The notes under the pieces are model-generated. The model saw only the letters and a program-made list of their open reading frames with translations. It ran no database searches and was not told the origin of the DNA. 64,000 nt of DNA. It comes from Paenibacillus tianmuensis (lineage in GTDB: Bacteria > Bacillota > Bacilli > Paenibacillales > NBRC-103111). Position 1 is the stretch's first letter, and each line of letters begins with the position of its first letter. Positions 16,843 to 26,278 of this stretch are shown one piece after another. The position numbers and the translations under genes are program-made. The DNA is taken from positions 27,292 through 91,291 of the forward strand of contig NZ_FMTT01000021.1 in assembly GCF_900100345.1 (NCBI RefSeq), given 5' to 3'.

Positions 16843-19758
16843 CTATCCGGCCTGGGAGTCTTCGTCGCCGGAAGGCTGGCGCGTTTTCGGCTCGATCTCG
16901 ATCAGATCGGGCTTCCGGGTGATCTCTTCGACCTCGATGCCGTTTTTGGCGAGCGTGTTGGTCAGGAAATTTTCATCCTGTGCCGGGAAAATGTACGCCG
17001 GATGCCGATCGGTGTTGCTAAGCAACTGCTCGGCCACCTGCAGCAGCTTATCCATCGAGAACGGCTTGCGCAAAAACTTTTCGATATCCCTCTCGTGATA
17101 ATCCTGCGGCGGCTCCAGAGCCGTGGATACGATCACCGGGGTCCGGTAAAACTTCGGATGGCGATACAGCTCGCCGATGAAATCCCAGCCGTTCTTCGTT
17201 CCCTCCAAATGAATGTCCACGATACACAGTCTTGGACCGCCCTCTTCGATCCGGTGCAGGGCGAGAATGCCTTCCTCGGCCGAACGCACGTGCATCGTCG
17301 GGATATGCAGCTTGGCGAGCGCCACTTGAATCAGCTTCGCCAAATTATCGTCATCCTCCAAAATCATGATGCTGTTGTCCGCCGTTCCGACCCGGTAAGC
17401 TTGGAGCGTCACCGTGAAGGTCGTGCCTGCGCCCATCTCCGATTCGAACGCGACTGTCCCTTCGTGGCCTTCGATGATTTCCCGCACGATGGATAGTCCG
17501 AGGCCTGTTCCGCCAATCTGCCTGCGGTCGGAATTGTCGACGCGGTAAAATTTGGAAAACAGCTTATCCTTGGCTTCCTCCGGGATACCGAGCCCGTAAT
17601 CCTGGATCAGGAATTGTACGGCTTGACCATCCTGCCGGAGCGTCAGATCGACGCGCTCCGCCTGAGGCGAATATTTGATCGCGTTGCTGAGCAGGTTGTG
17701 CGCCACCTGCTTCAACCGGTCCGCATCACCGCGCACCCATACTTCGTGCAGCGGCAGATGCAGCGAGAGGTCGTGGCTTTGCTTGCCTCGCCATTGCTCG
17801 ACCACCTCTTGCAGCAGCTCTCCCAGCTCCACCGGAGCAAAATGATAAATTTGCTTGCCGGATTCCATCCGCTGCAGATCCAAAAAGTCGTTGATCAGCG
17901 TCGAAAGCCGGGTCGCCTCTTTATAGACGGTTTGCAGGTAACGCTGCTGCTTCTCCGGCGTAAGCTGGCGATGAAGCAATATCTCGATAAAACCGAGGAC
18001 GCTCGCAAGCGGCGTTCGCAGCTCGTGCGAGACGATGCTGATGAATTCGTTTTTCATTTCGTCGACTTTCTCTTCCTCGGTCCGGTCGCGGAACACGAAC
18101 AGGAAGCCGAGCTCCTCGTCGTGGCGTTCGACCATCATTCGGATGGCGTACAGCTCCACATATCTTTGCTGATCCTCCCCGTCGGTGAAGGAGAAGCGCT
18201 CCGTCAGCTTGTTCAAGTCGCCGCGCAGCAGACTGCGGATCGATTGGGAAACGCGGGCGAAGCTTGGCGAGCTATCGAGCAGCTCCTGACTGATCTCGGT
18301 GATCGACTCGCCGGTGCGTCCGCTAAGCCGAAGGAAATCGTGCATGCGATGATTGAAAAACATCAGCTTCCCTGAAGCGTCGCACATCATCATGCCCTCG
18401 TGGGTCGATTCGAGGACGTTGTTGATCAGGTCGCGTTGCTCCTCCATGGCCGCCTTCTCCTGTTGAAGCTGCTCGTAGAGCGCCTCCAGACGGGCGGATT
18501 GACGGCGGCGCTCCTCGTTCATTTGCTGCGTCAGGAAGGCAAGTCCGAATTGGCGGATGAGCCCTTTGGCCAGCCGTGTTTTTTGCTCGTCCGGCGAAGT
18601 TAGATATCCGGTCAGCAGCAGGAAGCCGGTCGGTTCATGCTCATCGTTGAACAGCGGATAATACCGGTCTATCGCGTGGGTGATGCTTTGATGGAAGCCG
18701 CGTTCCTGCGCGGTGGCTTGACGCACGCTCTCCAGCGGCATTTTCTCCTTCAGGACGCGCCGTGCCAGGCCGAACAGCTCGCTTTCCAGCATGGCGGGCA
18801 GCGTCGACGGATAGCCGATGGAATAGGCAACCCGATAAGCCACTTCCGTCCCGTCGCCGCCCGGCGTTTTCAAGACAAGCAGAGCTGCGTCAAGCTGCAG
18901 CGATTGCAGCAGCGCCGGGAGAGAAGCGTTCAAAAAGTCGGCCATGTTCGTCGAGCCGGTCAGCTTTTCCTGATAGCTGCTGATGGCCTCCAATTCCAGC
19001 TCGCGCTGCGACAGCTTCTCCAGCGTCGCTTCCTGCTCCTCCTGCTGGGCAACGATCTCTTCGTTCTGCACCTCTAAGCTTTCCGCCATGAACCGGTACG
19101 TTTCCTCGCTTTTGCGCAGCGCCGCTTCCGCCCGATTGGCCCGGTTGAAGAGAAAGAGTGAGAACAGGCCGACGATAATGGCGATCCCGCTCCCAATCAA
19201 AACGATGACGCGCCCCCGTTTATCTGCGGTTTGAGCCGATGTATACGCTTCCGATGCAATGAGATCGATCTCGGCGGTCAGCTTCGTATGAATTTGGCGA
19301 AAGCGGTCCATCTGGTTTTTACCCATGGACACCCGCTTGATCGCATCGGGCAGTTTCCCGGCGCGAATCAACTCGATTTGGCTGGAATAATGCTCCTGCA
19401 GCCGCTGAATTTGCGGGATCGCGTCGCCTTCCATGACACCGCGCAAGCCGGGGTATTTTTTTTGAAAATCAGCCATAGCAAGCAGGTCGTCCTGCATCTG
19501 GGCTTTGCCGAAATCGTAGGGCTCCAAGTACTTTTCGTCTTCCGTCACTTCGTAGCCCCGCAGCCCGGATTCCATATTGACCAGGTCAGCCAGTAAGCTT
19601 TCGGCCAAAATGTTTAGCGGAATCACTTCGTTAACGACTCTGTTCAATTCCTTTTCCGTACTGGAGGATGCGACAAAGCTGGAGATGCTGATCGTCACGA
19701 GCAGGAAAACGACGACGATAACGTAACCGAGTGAAATTTTTGATCGTGTGATGTTCAT
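16843..19758 (-). CDS. Hybrid sensor histidine kinase with CHASE3, GAF, PAS and receiver domains, 971 aa
   Basis: From MNITRSK the order is: membrane segment (about 10-30), CHASE3-like extracytoplasmic helical domain (about 35-170; LADLVNMESGLRGYEVT), second membrane segment (about 187-207), coiled coil, GAF-like domain (about 265-430), PAS domain (about 460-570; STHEGMMMCDASGKLMFFN), HisKA with His578 (SHELRTP), and HATPase (NAIKYSP, DYGLGIPEE, GGTGLGLS). A receiver domain carries Asp848 (IVDIHLEG). A short unassigned tail ends the protein. AGAAGGTGG precedes the ATG at 19758. With the receiver on the same chain it could pass phosphate to a separate phosphotransfer protein; no such gene is nearby. 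Confidence 0.92.
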   Translation of the reverse strand: MNITRSKISLGYVIVVVFLLVTISISSFVASSSTEKELNRVVNEVIPLNILAESLLADLVNMESGLRGYEVTEDEKYLEPYDFGKAQMQDDLLAMADFQKKYPGLRGVMEGDAIPQIQRLQEHYSSQIELIRAGKLPDAIKRVSMGKNQMDRFRQIHTKLTAEIDLIASEAYTSAQTADKRGRVIVLIGSGIAIIVGLFSLFLFNRANRAEAALRKSEETYRFMAESLEVQNEEIVAQQEEQEATLEKLSQRELELEAISSYQEKLTGSTNMADFLNASLPALLQSLQLDAALLVLKTPGGDGTEVAYRVAYSIGYPSTLPAMLESELFGLARRVLKEKMPLESVRQATAQERGFHQSITHAIDRYYPLFNDEHEPTGFLLLTGYLTSPDEQKTRLAKGLIRQFGLAFLTQQMNEERRRQSARLEALYEQLQQEKAAMEEQRDLINNVLESTHEGMMMCDASGKLMFFNHRMHDFLRLSGRTGESITEISQELLDSSPSFARVSQSIRSLLRGDLNKLTERFSFTDGEDQQRYVELYAIRMMVERHDEELGFLFVFRDRTEEEKVDEMKNEFISIVSHELRTPLASVLGFIEILLHRQLTPEKQQRYLQTVYKEATRLSTLINDFLDLQRMESGKQIYHFAPVELGELLQEVVEQWRGKQSHDLSLHLPLHEVWVRGDADRLKQVAHNLLSNAIKYSPQAERVDLTLRQDGQAVQFLIQDYGLGIPEEAKDKLFSKFYRVDNSDRRQIGGTGLGLSIVREIIEGHEGTVAFESEMGAGTTFTVTLQAYRVGTADNSIMILEDDDNLAKLIQVALAKLHIPTMHVRSAEEGILALHRIEEGGPRLCIVDIHLEGTKNGWDFIGELYRHPKFYRTPVIVSTALEPPQDYHERDIEKFLRKPFSMDKLLQVAEQLLSNTDRHPAYIFPAQDENFLTNTLAKNGIEVEEITRKPDLIEIEPKTRQPSGDEDSQAG

Positions 19759-20090
19759 GGCGGAGCCACCTTCTCGGTATATAGACATTTTTTGTACGTT
19801 CCTAGTTCGACAAAAGCAGGGTAAATCCTCTATAGCGAACAATGCTATTCGAGCCGGAACGAAAAAATTATTGTTGTTTCGCCGAAAAGGGAGGCTTATA
19901 TCAACGTGAGTCGAAGGATGTCAGGAAGTGAAAGAAAAGGAAAGGAGGATAGGGGAAGGACGCGTGTCGTCAAGCCGCATGCTGGAGTTGGCGTCCTTAC
20001 TTGATTCGGATTAGGCTGTGCTTGAAGCGCGAGAAAAGGAGGACTTGCCACAGGTCTTCGTTTCCTGCTGGCGGCGAACGGCGGAGCGGC
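19759..20090. other. Intergenic region, no supported gene
   Basis: This 332-base gap lies between the hybrid kinase start and the end of the SNF2 gene. It has a purine-rich plus strand and a hairpin made of AAGGACGC and GCGTCCTT near 19957-20000. A 32-codon GTG frame from about 19909 has only a distant SD and ordinary composition, so I do not call it. The kinase promoter should lie at the left end. Confidence 0.5.
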
Positions 20091-23000
20091 TCAGGCGCGC
20101 TCCACCCATTCGCTGCGGAGGGAGAACAACTCTCTCAAGTCGTCCGTCGACAGCTCGGTGATCCACTGTTCGCCGGTGCCGACGATTTGCTGGCTAAGCC
20201 CAAGCTTCTTGTCGATCATCTCGTCGATGCGTTCCTCCAGCGTCCCCAGCGTGACGAATTTGTGCACCTGCACATGGCGCGTCTGGCCGATCCGGAAGGC
20301 GCGGTCCGTCGCCTGGTTTTCCACGGCGGGATTCCACCAGCGGTCGAAATGGAACACGTGATTCGCCGCGGTCAAGTTAAGTCCGGTCCCGCCGGCTTTG
20401 AGCGACAGCAGGAAGATGCCGGAATCGTCCTCCTCCGGCGGCACTTCGCCTTGGAACGTTTCGATCATGCGGTCTCGCTCCGCCTTGGAGCTGCCTCCGT
20501 GAAGAAAGGACACCTTGCCTCCAAACTCTTCTTCCAGCACCCGCCGCAGCAGATGTCCGGTCTCCACGAATTGGGTGAAAATGAGGCACTTGTCGCCTTC
20601 CTGCCGCAGCTCCTGCACCATTTCCAGCAGCCGTTCGACCTTGTTCGACCGCTCGCGCAACGGAGCCCGGACGGCATCCTTGGCGAGCAGCGCCGGATGG
20701 TTGCAGATTTGCTTCAGCTTCGTCAACGCGGCGAGAATCATCCCGCGGCGTTCCATGGCCGACAGCTTGTCGATCCGCTCGAACATGTCTTGAATATAGT
20801 TTTCGTACAGTGTCGCCTGCTCGGCCGTCAGCGAGACGTACGTTTTGTACTCGTACTTTTCCGGCAGATCGAGTTGAATGGACGGGTCCTTCTTGACGCG
20901 CCGCAGCAGGAAGGGCCGGATCAGCCGCTGTACCTTGGCGATCAGCTCCTTGTCCTGCGTACGCTCGATGGCGCCAACGTACCGCTGGGTGAAATCGCGC
21001 AGCGTGCCGAGATAGCCCGGGTTGAGAAAATCGAAGATCGACCACAGCTCGGTCAGCCGGTTCTCGATCGGGGTCCCGGTCAGGGCGATCCGGTGCCGCC
21101 CGCCGAGCTTGCGGATCGACTGCGCCTGCTTTGTGTAGGCATTCTTAATGTTCTGTGCTTCGTCAAGGCAGATCGATTCCCATGAAACGGAGCCCAGCTC
21201 CGTCTCGTCCAAATGCGACAGCGTGTACGTCGTCAGCACGAGGTCGCTGTCGCCGCAGCTCTCGGCGAAGCTATTTCCTTTGGCCCGGGCAGGCCCATAA
21301 TGCAGATGTACGCGCAGGTCCGGCGCGAAGCGCTGCAGCTCCTTCTGCCAGTTGCCCAGCACGGACGTCGGGCAGATCAGCAGGGAAGGGGCGGCTCCGC
21401 CGGTCTGCGGCGTGTCGGCCGCTTGGGGATCGGCGGCCAGCCGGTGCTCCCGGAGGTGCAGCAAATACGTGATCATCTGGATCGTCTTGCCGAGCCCCAT
21501 GTCGTCGGCCAGACAGCCGCCGAGGCCGCACTCGCGCAAGAATACGAGCCACGAGATGCCTTCCACCTGATACGGCCGAAGCTTGCCGCGGAAGCTGTCC
21601 GGCGGCTCCAGCAGCGGAGGGCGCTTCGCGTGGTTAAGCAGATCGACAAGCTCCTGAAGCTGCTCGTCAAGCTCGACTTCCATGTTGAGCGTACGGTGGA
21701 AGTCTTTGTCCTCTTCGCCTTCGCTGGAGCCGAGCAGATGAAGCTCCAGCACGTCGCGGAACGACAGCCCTTGCTTCTTCTCAACCTGATGCATGACGCG
21801 CTGGAGCTGGGCGAGATGAACCGGGTCGAGCTGTACCCACTGCCCGCGGATTTGCACGAGCCGCCGGTTCTGCTCCAGCAGCTCGCGGAATTCGGCTTCG
21901 GTTAGCTCGACGTCGCCCAGCGCGATTTTCCAATCGAACTGCATGAGCTGATTCAGGCCGAACATCGACTGCGGGCCGGAGCCGACCGACGATTTGATCT
22001 TCGCTTTGAGGCGTGGACGCCATCTGCGGATGCGTTCCCACCATGCGGGCAGGATGACTGAATAGCCCGCTTCCATCAGACGCAGGCTGCCTTTGGCCAG
22101 CAGCTCCCACGCCTCGTCCGGCGTCAGTGTGCTGCGCAGCCCGGCTTCGCCCTCGGCCAGCCACGGCAGCATGCGCCGCCATTTCGCCGTATCTCGCGCT
22201 GCGCGGCCGAGATGCGGGCGCCACTCGGCGGGGAGCGCCTCTGCCGCAGCGGCCGCCATAGCTTCGCGGTTCGCGGCGTTGTCCGCGGGCACTTCCGCTT
22301 GCGCCGTTATGCCGCCTGCCGCATCGCTTGCGGCCCCGTCCGCGGCCGTCCCGCCGGACTCCGGCTCCGCCGCGGTCCAACCGGCGACGGCGGACGGGGC
22401 CACTTCATGCTGCACGTCCTTGTCGCTGCGGTCCTGCAGCACGACGCGCAGCGGCCATGCGCCGCCGGACTCCGCCGGCTCTTCGAGCTTCAGGCACGTG
22501 CGGAACGGCGTGCCGTCGGACTGCCAGCCGATGGAGATGAGCCAGTCCTCTTCGTCCATCCATAGCTCGGCCGCTTGCCCGCCCCCGCGTCCAAGCAGCG
22601 GAAACGAGCGCTCCAGTTGCTCCAGACTCTGGCGCATGACGCCGTCCTCCTGAATCCACGCCGGGATGAGCAGATCCAGCCAATGCTGCGCAACCGGCGA
22701 GGCGGACCAGGCCGCTGCCGCCTCGGGCAGCTGCAGCTTCCAGCCGAGCTCTCCGGCCTTCCATTTGGCGAAATCCGGCATGAAGCGGCCGTGCGTCAGC
22801 GCTTCCTTGACATAGGGCGCAAGCTGCGTCAGCTCTTTCAGCTCGCGGCCGAAGGCGAGCCGCTGGTGCCGGACGATACCCGGGGCCGCAAAATAGTCAA
22901 GTGCTTCCAGCACAGGCAGCAGCAATCCTTCGACGTTCTGCGACTCGATGACTTCGATGAACGTTCCGTAGAAGGAAGGCTCGTGCCAAGCGAACAGCCA

Positions 23001-23123
23001 GTCCCGCAAATCATAAGCGTCGCAGACGCCGCCGTTATAGCGGGCGCCCCACAGGAAGAAGCCGCCCTGTGGCGCCCAGCGCACGTGGACGTGGGTGAGG
23101 CCCGTATCGGTCATGGAATCCAT
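20091..23123 (-). CDS. SNF2-family DEAD/H helicase-like ATPase, 1010 aa
   Basis: Double-stranded-DNA translocase of the bacterial SNF2/RapA-like group. The N-terminal half (about 1-500) is a poorly conserved domain with an Ala/Gly-rich insert near 225-280. The motor follows: YQVEGISWLVFL, Walker A DDMGLGKT with Lys546, and Walker B CLDEAQNIKN with Asp654. A C-terminal helicase half has TGLNLTAANHVFHFDRWWNP and RAFRIGQ. The ATG at 23123 is preceded by GAGGAAAGG and overlaps the 3' end of the upstream SWIM gene by 13 bases. Co-translation with a SWIM protein is the usual bacterial arrangement. The precise role, such as chromatin-like remodelling, transcription recycling or repair, is unknown. 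Confidence 0.93.
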   Translation of the reverse strand: MDSMTDTGLTHVHVRWAPQGGFFLWGARYNGGVCDAYDLRDWLFAWHEPSFYGTFIEVIESQNVEGLLLPVLEALDYFAAPGIVRHQRLAFGRELKELTQLAPYVKEALTHGRFMPDFAKWKAGELGWKLQLPEAAAAWSASPVAQHWLDLLIPAWIQEDGVMRQSLEQLERSFPLLGRGGGQAAELWMDEEDWLISIGWQSDGTPFRTCLKLEEPAESGGAWPLRVVLQDRSDKDVQHEVAPSAVAGWTAAEPESGGTAADGAASDAAGGITAQAEVPADNAANREAMAAAAAEALPAEWRPHLGRAARDTAKWRRMLPWLAEGEAGLRSTLTPDEAWELLAKGSLRLMEAGYSVILPAWWERIRRWRPRLKAKIKSSVGSGPQSMFGLNQLMQFDWKIALGDVELTEAEFRELLEQNRRLVQIRGQWVQLDPVHLAQLQRVMHQVEKKQGLSFRDVLELHLLGSSEGEEDKDFHRTLNMEVELDEQLQELVDLLNHAKRPPLLEPPDSFRGKLRPYQVEGISWLVFLRECGLGGCLADDMGLGKTIQMITYLLHLREHRLAADPQAADTPQTGGAAPSLLICPTSVLGNWQKELQRFAPDLRVHLHYGPARAKGNSFAESCGDSDLVLTTYTLSHLDETELGSVSWESICLDEAQNIKNAYTKQAQSIRKLGGRHRIALTGTPIENRLTELWSIFDFLNPGYLGTLRDFTQRYVGAIERTQDKELIAKVQRLIRPFLLRRVKKDPSIQLDLPEKYEYKTYVSLTAEQATLYENYIQDMFERIDKLSAMERRGMILAALTKLKQICNHPALLAKDAVRAPLRERSNKVERLLEMVQELRQEGDKCLIFTQFVETGHLLRRVLEEEFGGKVSFLHGGSSKAERDRMIETFQGEVPPEEDDSGIFLLSLKAGGTGLNLTAANHVFHFDRWWNPAVENQATDRAFRIGQTRHVQVHKFVTLGTLEERIDEMIDKKLGLSQQIVGTGEQWITELSTDDLRELFSLRSEWVERA

Positions 23124-24715
23124 TTTCCTTTCCTCAGCTCTTCCTGCAGCGCGCGCAGGCGCGAATATTTCATCGCCAGCCGGTAAATGAAATCTTCCCA
23201 GTCGTTCGACCGGTTCAGTTTTGTGTATAGGGTGTGCAGCTTTTTCAGCAAGTGAACGGCTTTTTTGTAGGCTATCCGGTTTTTCTCCGCGATGCCACGC
23301 TCTACCGCCTGATGAAACAGAGGCAGCATCAGCGACGGGTCGTGCTTTTCGACCGTTTGCAAATCCAGCGAGTACAAGTCCAGCGGCGAGACGCGATTCG
23401 AGAGCTGCAAGTCGATCCAAGCCTTATAGCGCTCCGCCTGCATCAAGTAAGCCGTATAGAAACCGTACGTCCGCGGCAGAAGCGCGATCATGACCGACAC
23501 CCACTCGCCGTCGTCGGTCTGCCGCTGCACCGCTTCCATCCAATATTGGCAAAACTGCCGCAGCTCCTCCTGCTGGGCCCGCTGCACGACAGGCAGCATC
23601 CAGCGCAGCCAAGCCAGCATCTGGTCCCACGCTTCTTCCTCGTAGCAGCGGTGTAGATAGAGGAAGTAGTCCCGCGCTTCCCGCTTGGACAGCGCTTCGA
23701 GCTTCTGCCGCGCCGCGTCGTCGTCGCCTTCGATCACGGCAAAATGCGCCTCCGCCAGCAGCAGCGCATCCCGCCGCCTCGGCATCAGATCGAGCGCTTC
23801 CAGCATGAGCCGCAGCCGGGCGCGCTCCTCCGCCATCCATGTGGGAAAGCTTGTCATCCGCCACCAGACGCTGCGGTATACGGTAGACCACGACAAAGGC
23901 GATTCCTTCCCCGACAGCGCCGCTTCCGCCAGCAGGCCGAGCGTCTCCTTCCAGGGAGCCGAAGCTTTTTCCGCCAGCAGCGCGACATCGAGCCGGGGCA
24001 CAAGCCGCAGCAGCTCCTCCAGACATTGGCGGCTGACCGTCCGGCAGCCCGTTTCGATATAATAAGAAAGGTAAGACGTTTTCGTCTCCTGATAAAATTG
24101 TTCGATTTTCCGCATCACGAAGAACAGCACATGAAGCGCGTACAGCTCCCGCAGCGGCTGCTCCCAGCTTTCGCCGTGGCGCGTCAGCTTTTCCTTGACT
24201 GAGCTGTAGAACAGCTCGATCGACTGCTGCTGGTTAAGGGAAAAGCCGTAAAACTGCTGGTCGAAAAACTTCTGCCACTGGGCCGGCGTGTGATCCGGGG
24301 CCGGAGGCTCGAACCGGTCCTGCCGCTTCTCCGCAGCCTTGGAGACCGCTGTCTGCTTGGCCTGCTGCCGCGAGCGCACGGCGGCGATCGCTTGCTTGAG
24401 CTGCTGCAGCAGCAGCTCCGGACGGCCGAACGGCGCGTACAGAGCAAAAGCGACTGCGGCCATGTGCTTGCAGTTGTCCCCGTCCGGGCAGCTGCATTCG
24501 CTTTTGCCGAGCTGGTCCAGATCGAGAATCACTTCGTAGCGCTTCGTACCGCGCACCAAAGCATGCACTTCCACGCCATGCTCCAGCTCCAGCTCCGCCA
24601 CTTGTCCCTTGTGGTAATAAGCCCATCCGCGCTCAAGCCTGGCCGGGTCGAAATTGTCGCGCAGATGCCCGATCAGTTCGTTTATTCGATTTTTCGGAAT
24701 CTGCAGCTTCAGCAT
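23111..24715 (-). CDS. SWIM zinc-finger domain protein, 534 aa
   Basis: The SWIM motif CxCx5CxH is clear at residues 74-84 (CSCPDGDNCKH) and is expected to bind zinc and nucleic acid or protein. The rest is long and helical (TPR-like in feel: repeated Leu/Ala/Trp-rich helices, about 150-530). The ATG at 24715 has a modest GGTGGG upstream; the frame is open further, but the extension lacks an SD and crosses the probable promoter area. Its stop overlaps the SNF2 start, so the two form an operon and probably a complex. Confidence 0.88.
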   Translation of the reverse strand: MLKLQIPKNRINELIGHLRDNFDPARLERGWAYYHKGQVAELELEHGVEVHALVRGTKRYEVILDLDQLGKSECSCPDGDNCKHMAAVAFALYAPFGRPELLLQQLKQAIAAVRSRQQAKQTAVSKAAEKRQDRFEPPAPDHTPAQWQKFFDQQFYGFSLNQQQSIELFYSSVKEKLTRHGESWEQPLRELYALHVLFFVMRKIEQFYQETKTSYLSYYIETGCRTVSRQCLEELLRLVPRLDVALLAEKASAPWKETLGLLAEAALSGKESPLSWSTVYRSVWWRMTSFPTWMAEERARLRLMLEALDLMPRRRDALLLAEAHFAVIEGDDDAARQKLEALSKREARDYFLYLHRCYEEEAWDQMLAWLRWMLPVVQRAQQEELRQFCQYWMEAVQRQTDDGEWVSVMIALLPRTYGFYTAYLMQAERYKAWIDLQLSNRVSPLDLYSLDLQTVEKHDPSLMLPLFHQAVERGIAEKNRIAYKKAVHLLKKLHTLYTKLNRSNDWEDFIYRLAMKYSRLRALQEELRKGKWIP

Positions 24716-25000
24716 GTTTCGCCCACCGCCCTTTTTGTCTATCCTTATAGTGTACCAGATTTTGCATCGAAATGCGTGCGGGATCAAGGCCGAAACTCGA
24801 TTTTTCCTTGTACACGGCTTTATGTCTTCGGTTGCGGGCGGTCTGGTTTCCGAGTACAATGAGTCAAAAGGATTGCCAAACAGGATTGCAGTTGCCGTCC
24901 GCCCGTCCGCGAGCCGCCGTCTCTTCGGAGAGTATGGACTTACGGACAGGGCGAATCCGATACGCGGAAACGAGGGTGGCAACGGGAAAGGCGGAGAACG

Positions 25001-25294
25001 ATGGGCATTAAATTCGGCAGGGAATACCGCGACATTATCGACGATTTCACGATTGCGCTGCAAGAAATCGAACGCTGCCACGAGTTTCTGGACATGTCGG
25101 CCGAGGACTGGGACGAATTGAACGAAGGCGAGCGGAAGGAGTGCATCAAGACGCTGGCCGACGATTTATTCTACGGGCTCGGAACGGAAGCGCAAATGAG
25201 CGTCAGCGACTGTACCGTCACGCACGACCCGAAGCGGCATGTCATCCGCATCGATCGAGGGGAAGCGCTAACAAGGGTCATACACTTGGTATAA
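25001..25294 (+). CDS. Hypothetical protein, 97 aa
   Basis: The ATG at 25001 follows GGCGGAGAA. The product (MGIKFGREYRDIIDDF...) is acidic and mostly helical, with a C-terminal pair of strands (HVIRIDRGEALTRVIHLV), and has no signal or membrane segment. It precedes the pterin dehydratase by 15 bases, so the two are probably co-transcribed. Family not recognised; a small cytoplasmic protein conserved in Paenibacillaceae is likely. Confidence 0.75.
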   Translation: MGIKFGREYRDIIDDFTIALQEIERCHEFLDMSAEDWDELNEGERKECIKTLADDLFYGLGTEAQMSVSDCTVTHDPKRHVIRIDRGEALTRVIHLV

Positions 25295-25309
25295 GGGGAG
25301 CGGCAGGGC

Positions 25310-25621
25310 ATGGGGAACAAGCTGACGGCGGAAGAAGTGAAGGCGAGGCTATCCGGCCTTGAGGGCTGGATGGTAGAAGAGGGGAAGTGGCTGGTGAAAA
25401 AATACCGCTTCCCCGCCTTCGCAGGCAGTATCGCGTTTGTGAACCGGATTGCAGAAATCGTGGAAGCCATGAACCATCACCCGATGATCGCCATCGATTA
25501 TCGGATGGTGACGCTCCGCCTGACCTCGTGGCATGCGGGCGGATTGACGGAGCTGGATTTCGCGAGCATCGCCCGGTATGACGAGGCTTATGCCGGAAGC
25601 GCAGACGAACGCACGCCGTAG
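25310..25621 (+). CDS. 4a-hydroxytetrahydrobiopterin dehydratase (PCD/DCoH family), 103 aa
   Basis: The signature of the family is visible: HH at residues 56-57 followed by P, an aromatic Y64, the SWHAGGLT segment with His75, and Asp83. The enzyme dehydrates the carbinolamine of tetrahydropterins. In Bacteria lacking phenylalanine hydroxylase it may serve molybdopterin or another pterin. No hydroxylase gene is nearby. The ATG at 25310 has GGGGAG upstream. Second gene after the hypothetical protein at 25001. Confidence 0.88.
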   Translation: MGNKLTAEEVKARLSGLEGWMVEEGKWLVKKYRFPAFAGSIAFVNRIAEIVEAMNHHPMIAIDYRMVTLRLTSWHAGGLTELDFASIARYDEAYAGSADERTP

Positions 25622-25629
25622 CGCTTGCT

Positions 25630-25776
25630 TTAGCCTCCTGCCTCGGCCATAGCTGCAAGCACGCGTGTGCGCACTTCGGCCGGCAGCGGCTGCCGCAAGG
25701 CGGCCTCCAGCCGGTCCCGCTGGATGCCCTGCCGCTTCAAAATGTCCGCGATCCGGAGCAGCGCTTCTTTTTTCAT
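25630..25776 (-). CDS. Small hypothetical protein, 48 aa
   Basis: The ATG at 25776 has GGAG eight bases upstream. The product (MKKEALLRIADILKRQG...) is a basic helical microprotein with no membrane segment. It begins 16 bases after the stop of the DinB gene, so it is the third gene of a GNAT-DinB-small protein unit. Function unknown. Its stop comes eight bases after that of the convergent dehydratase gene. Confidence 0.6.
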   Translation of the reverse strand: MKKEALLRIADILKRQGIQRDRLEAALRQPLPAEVRTRVLAAMAEAGG

Positions 25777-25792
25777 TCGATGATCTCCGATC

Positions 25793-26278
25793 TTAGCTTG
25801 CTCGGCTCAAAAATTCGCGAATTTGCGCGATATGATGCCGGTCGTGCCAGACGAAATCCGGGATGTATTCCGAGATGACGAACGGTTTGCCGTCCAAGTC
25901 CGGAAACGATCGTCGGAATTCTGTCTCGGACAACCCTTCCAACGTATCCACAAGGCGGCTGCGCCATAACATGAGCTCCTCTGCGAGCTTGCCTCCGGAT
26001 TGATCCCGCCCGTATTGCGCCGCCCGAGCGTTAAACGCTTCGAAATCGAGATGCTTCAGCGTCAGCGGCTTGCCTTCCGCAATTTTGCCGATCGCCGACT
26101 CGTAGAAATATTGGTCCCATAGCAGCAGATGCCCAACTACTTCCTTCATCGTCCACTTGCCGGGCGCCAGAGGCTCGTCCCATATCCGCGCGTCCACGCT
26201 GCGGATTTCTTCCGCAAAAGCGAGCAGCCCGCGAAACTCGGCGAGAAGTTCGGCCTTCGGTTGTGCGTTATTCCCCAT
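25793..26278 (-). CDS. DinB-family metalloprotein, 161 aa
   Basis: A four-helix-bundle member of the DinB/YfiT superfamily. His50 (KEVVGHLLLWDQYF) and the late pair in VWHDRHHIAQI (about 143-153) fit the three-histidine metal site. Many members are thiol-dependent transferases; the substrate here is unknown. AGGAGG precedes the ATG at 26278, which lies inside the last codons of the upstream acetyltransferase gene (11-base overlap), so the two are translationally coupled. Confidence 0.88.
   Translation of the reverse strand: MGNNAQPKAELLAEFRGLLAFAEEIRSVDARIWDEPLAPGKWTMKEVVGHLLLWDQYFYESAIGKIAEGKPLTLKHLDFEAFNARAAQYGRDQSGGKLAEELMLWRSRLVDTLEGLSETEFRRSFPDLDGKPFVISEYIPDFVWHDRHHIAQIREFLSRAS

Noticed and set aside
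19909..20007. 32-codon GTG ORF upstream of the hybrid kinase
   Set aside because: Weak, distant SD and no sign of conservation visible; too short to defend.
20001..21185. Long rightward ORF opposite the SNF2 gene
   Set aside because: A 394-codon antisense frame with shadow composition; the SNF2 motifs on the other strand are unambiguous.
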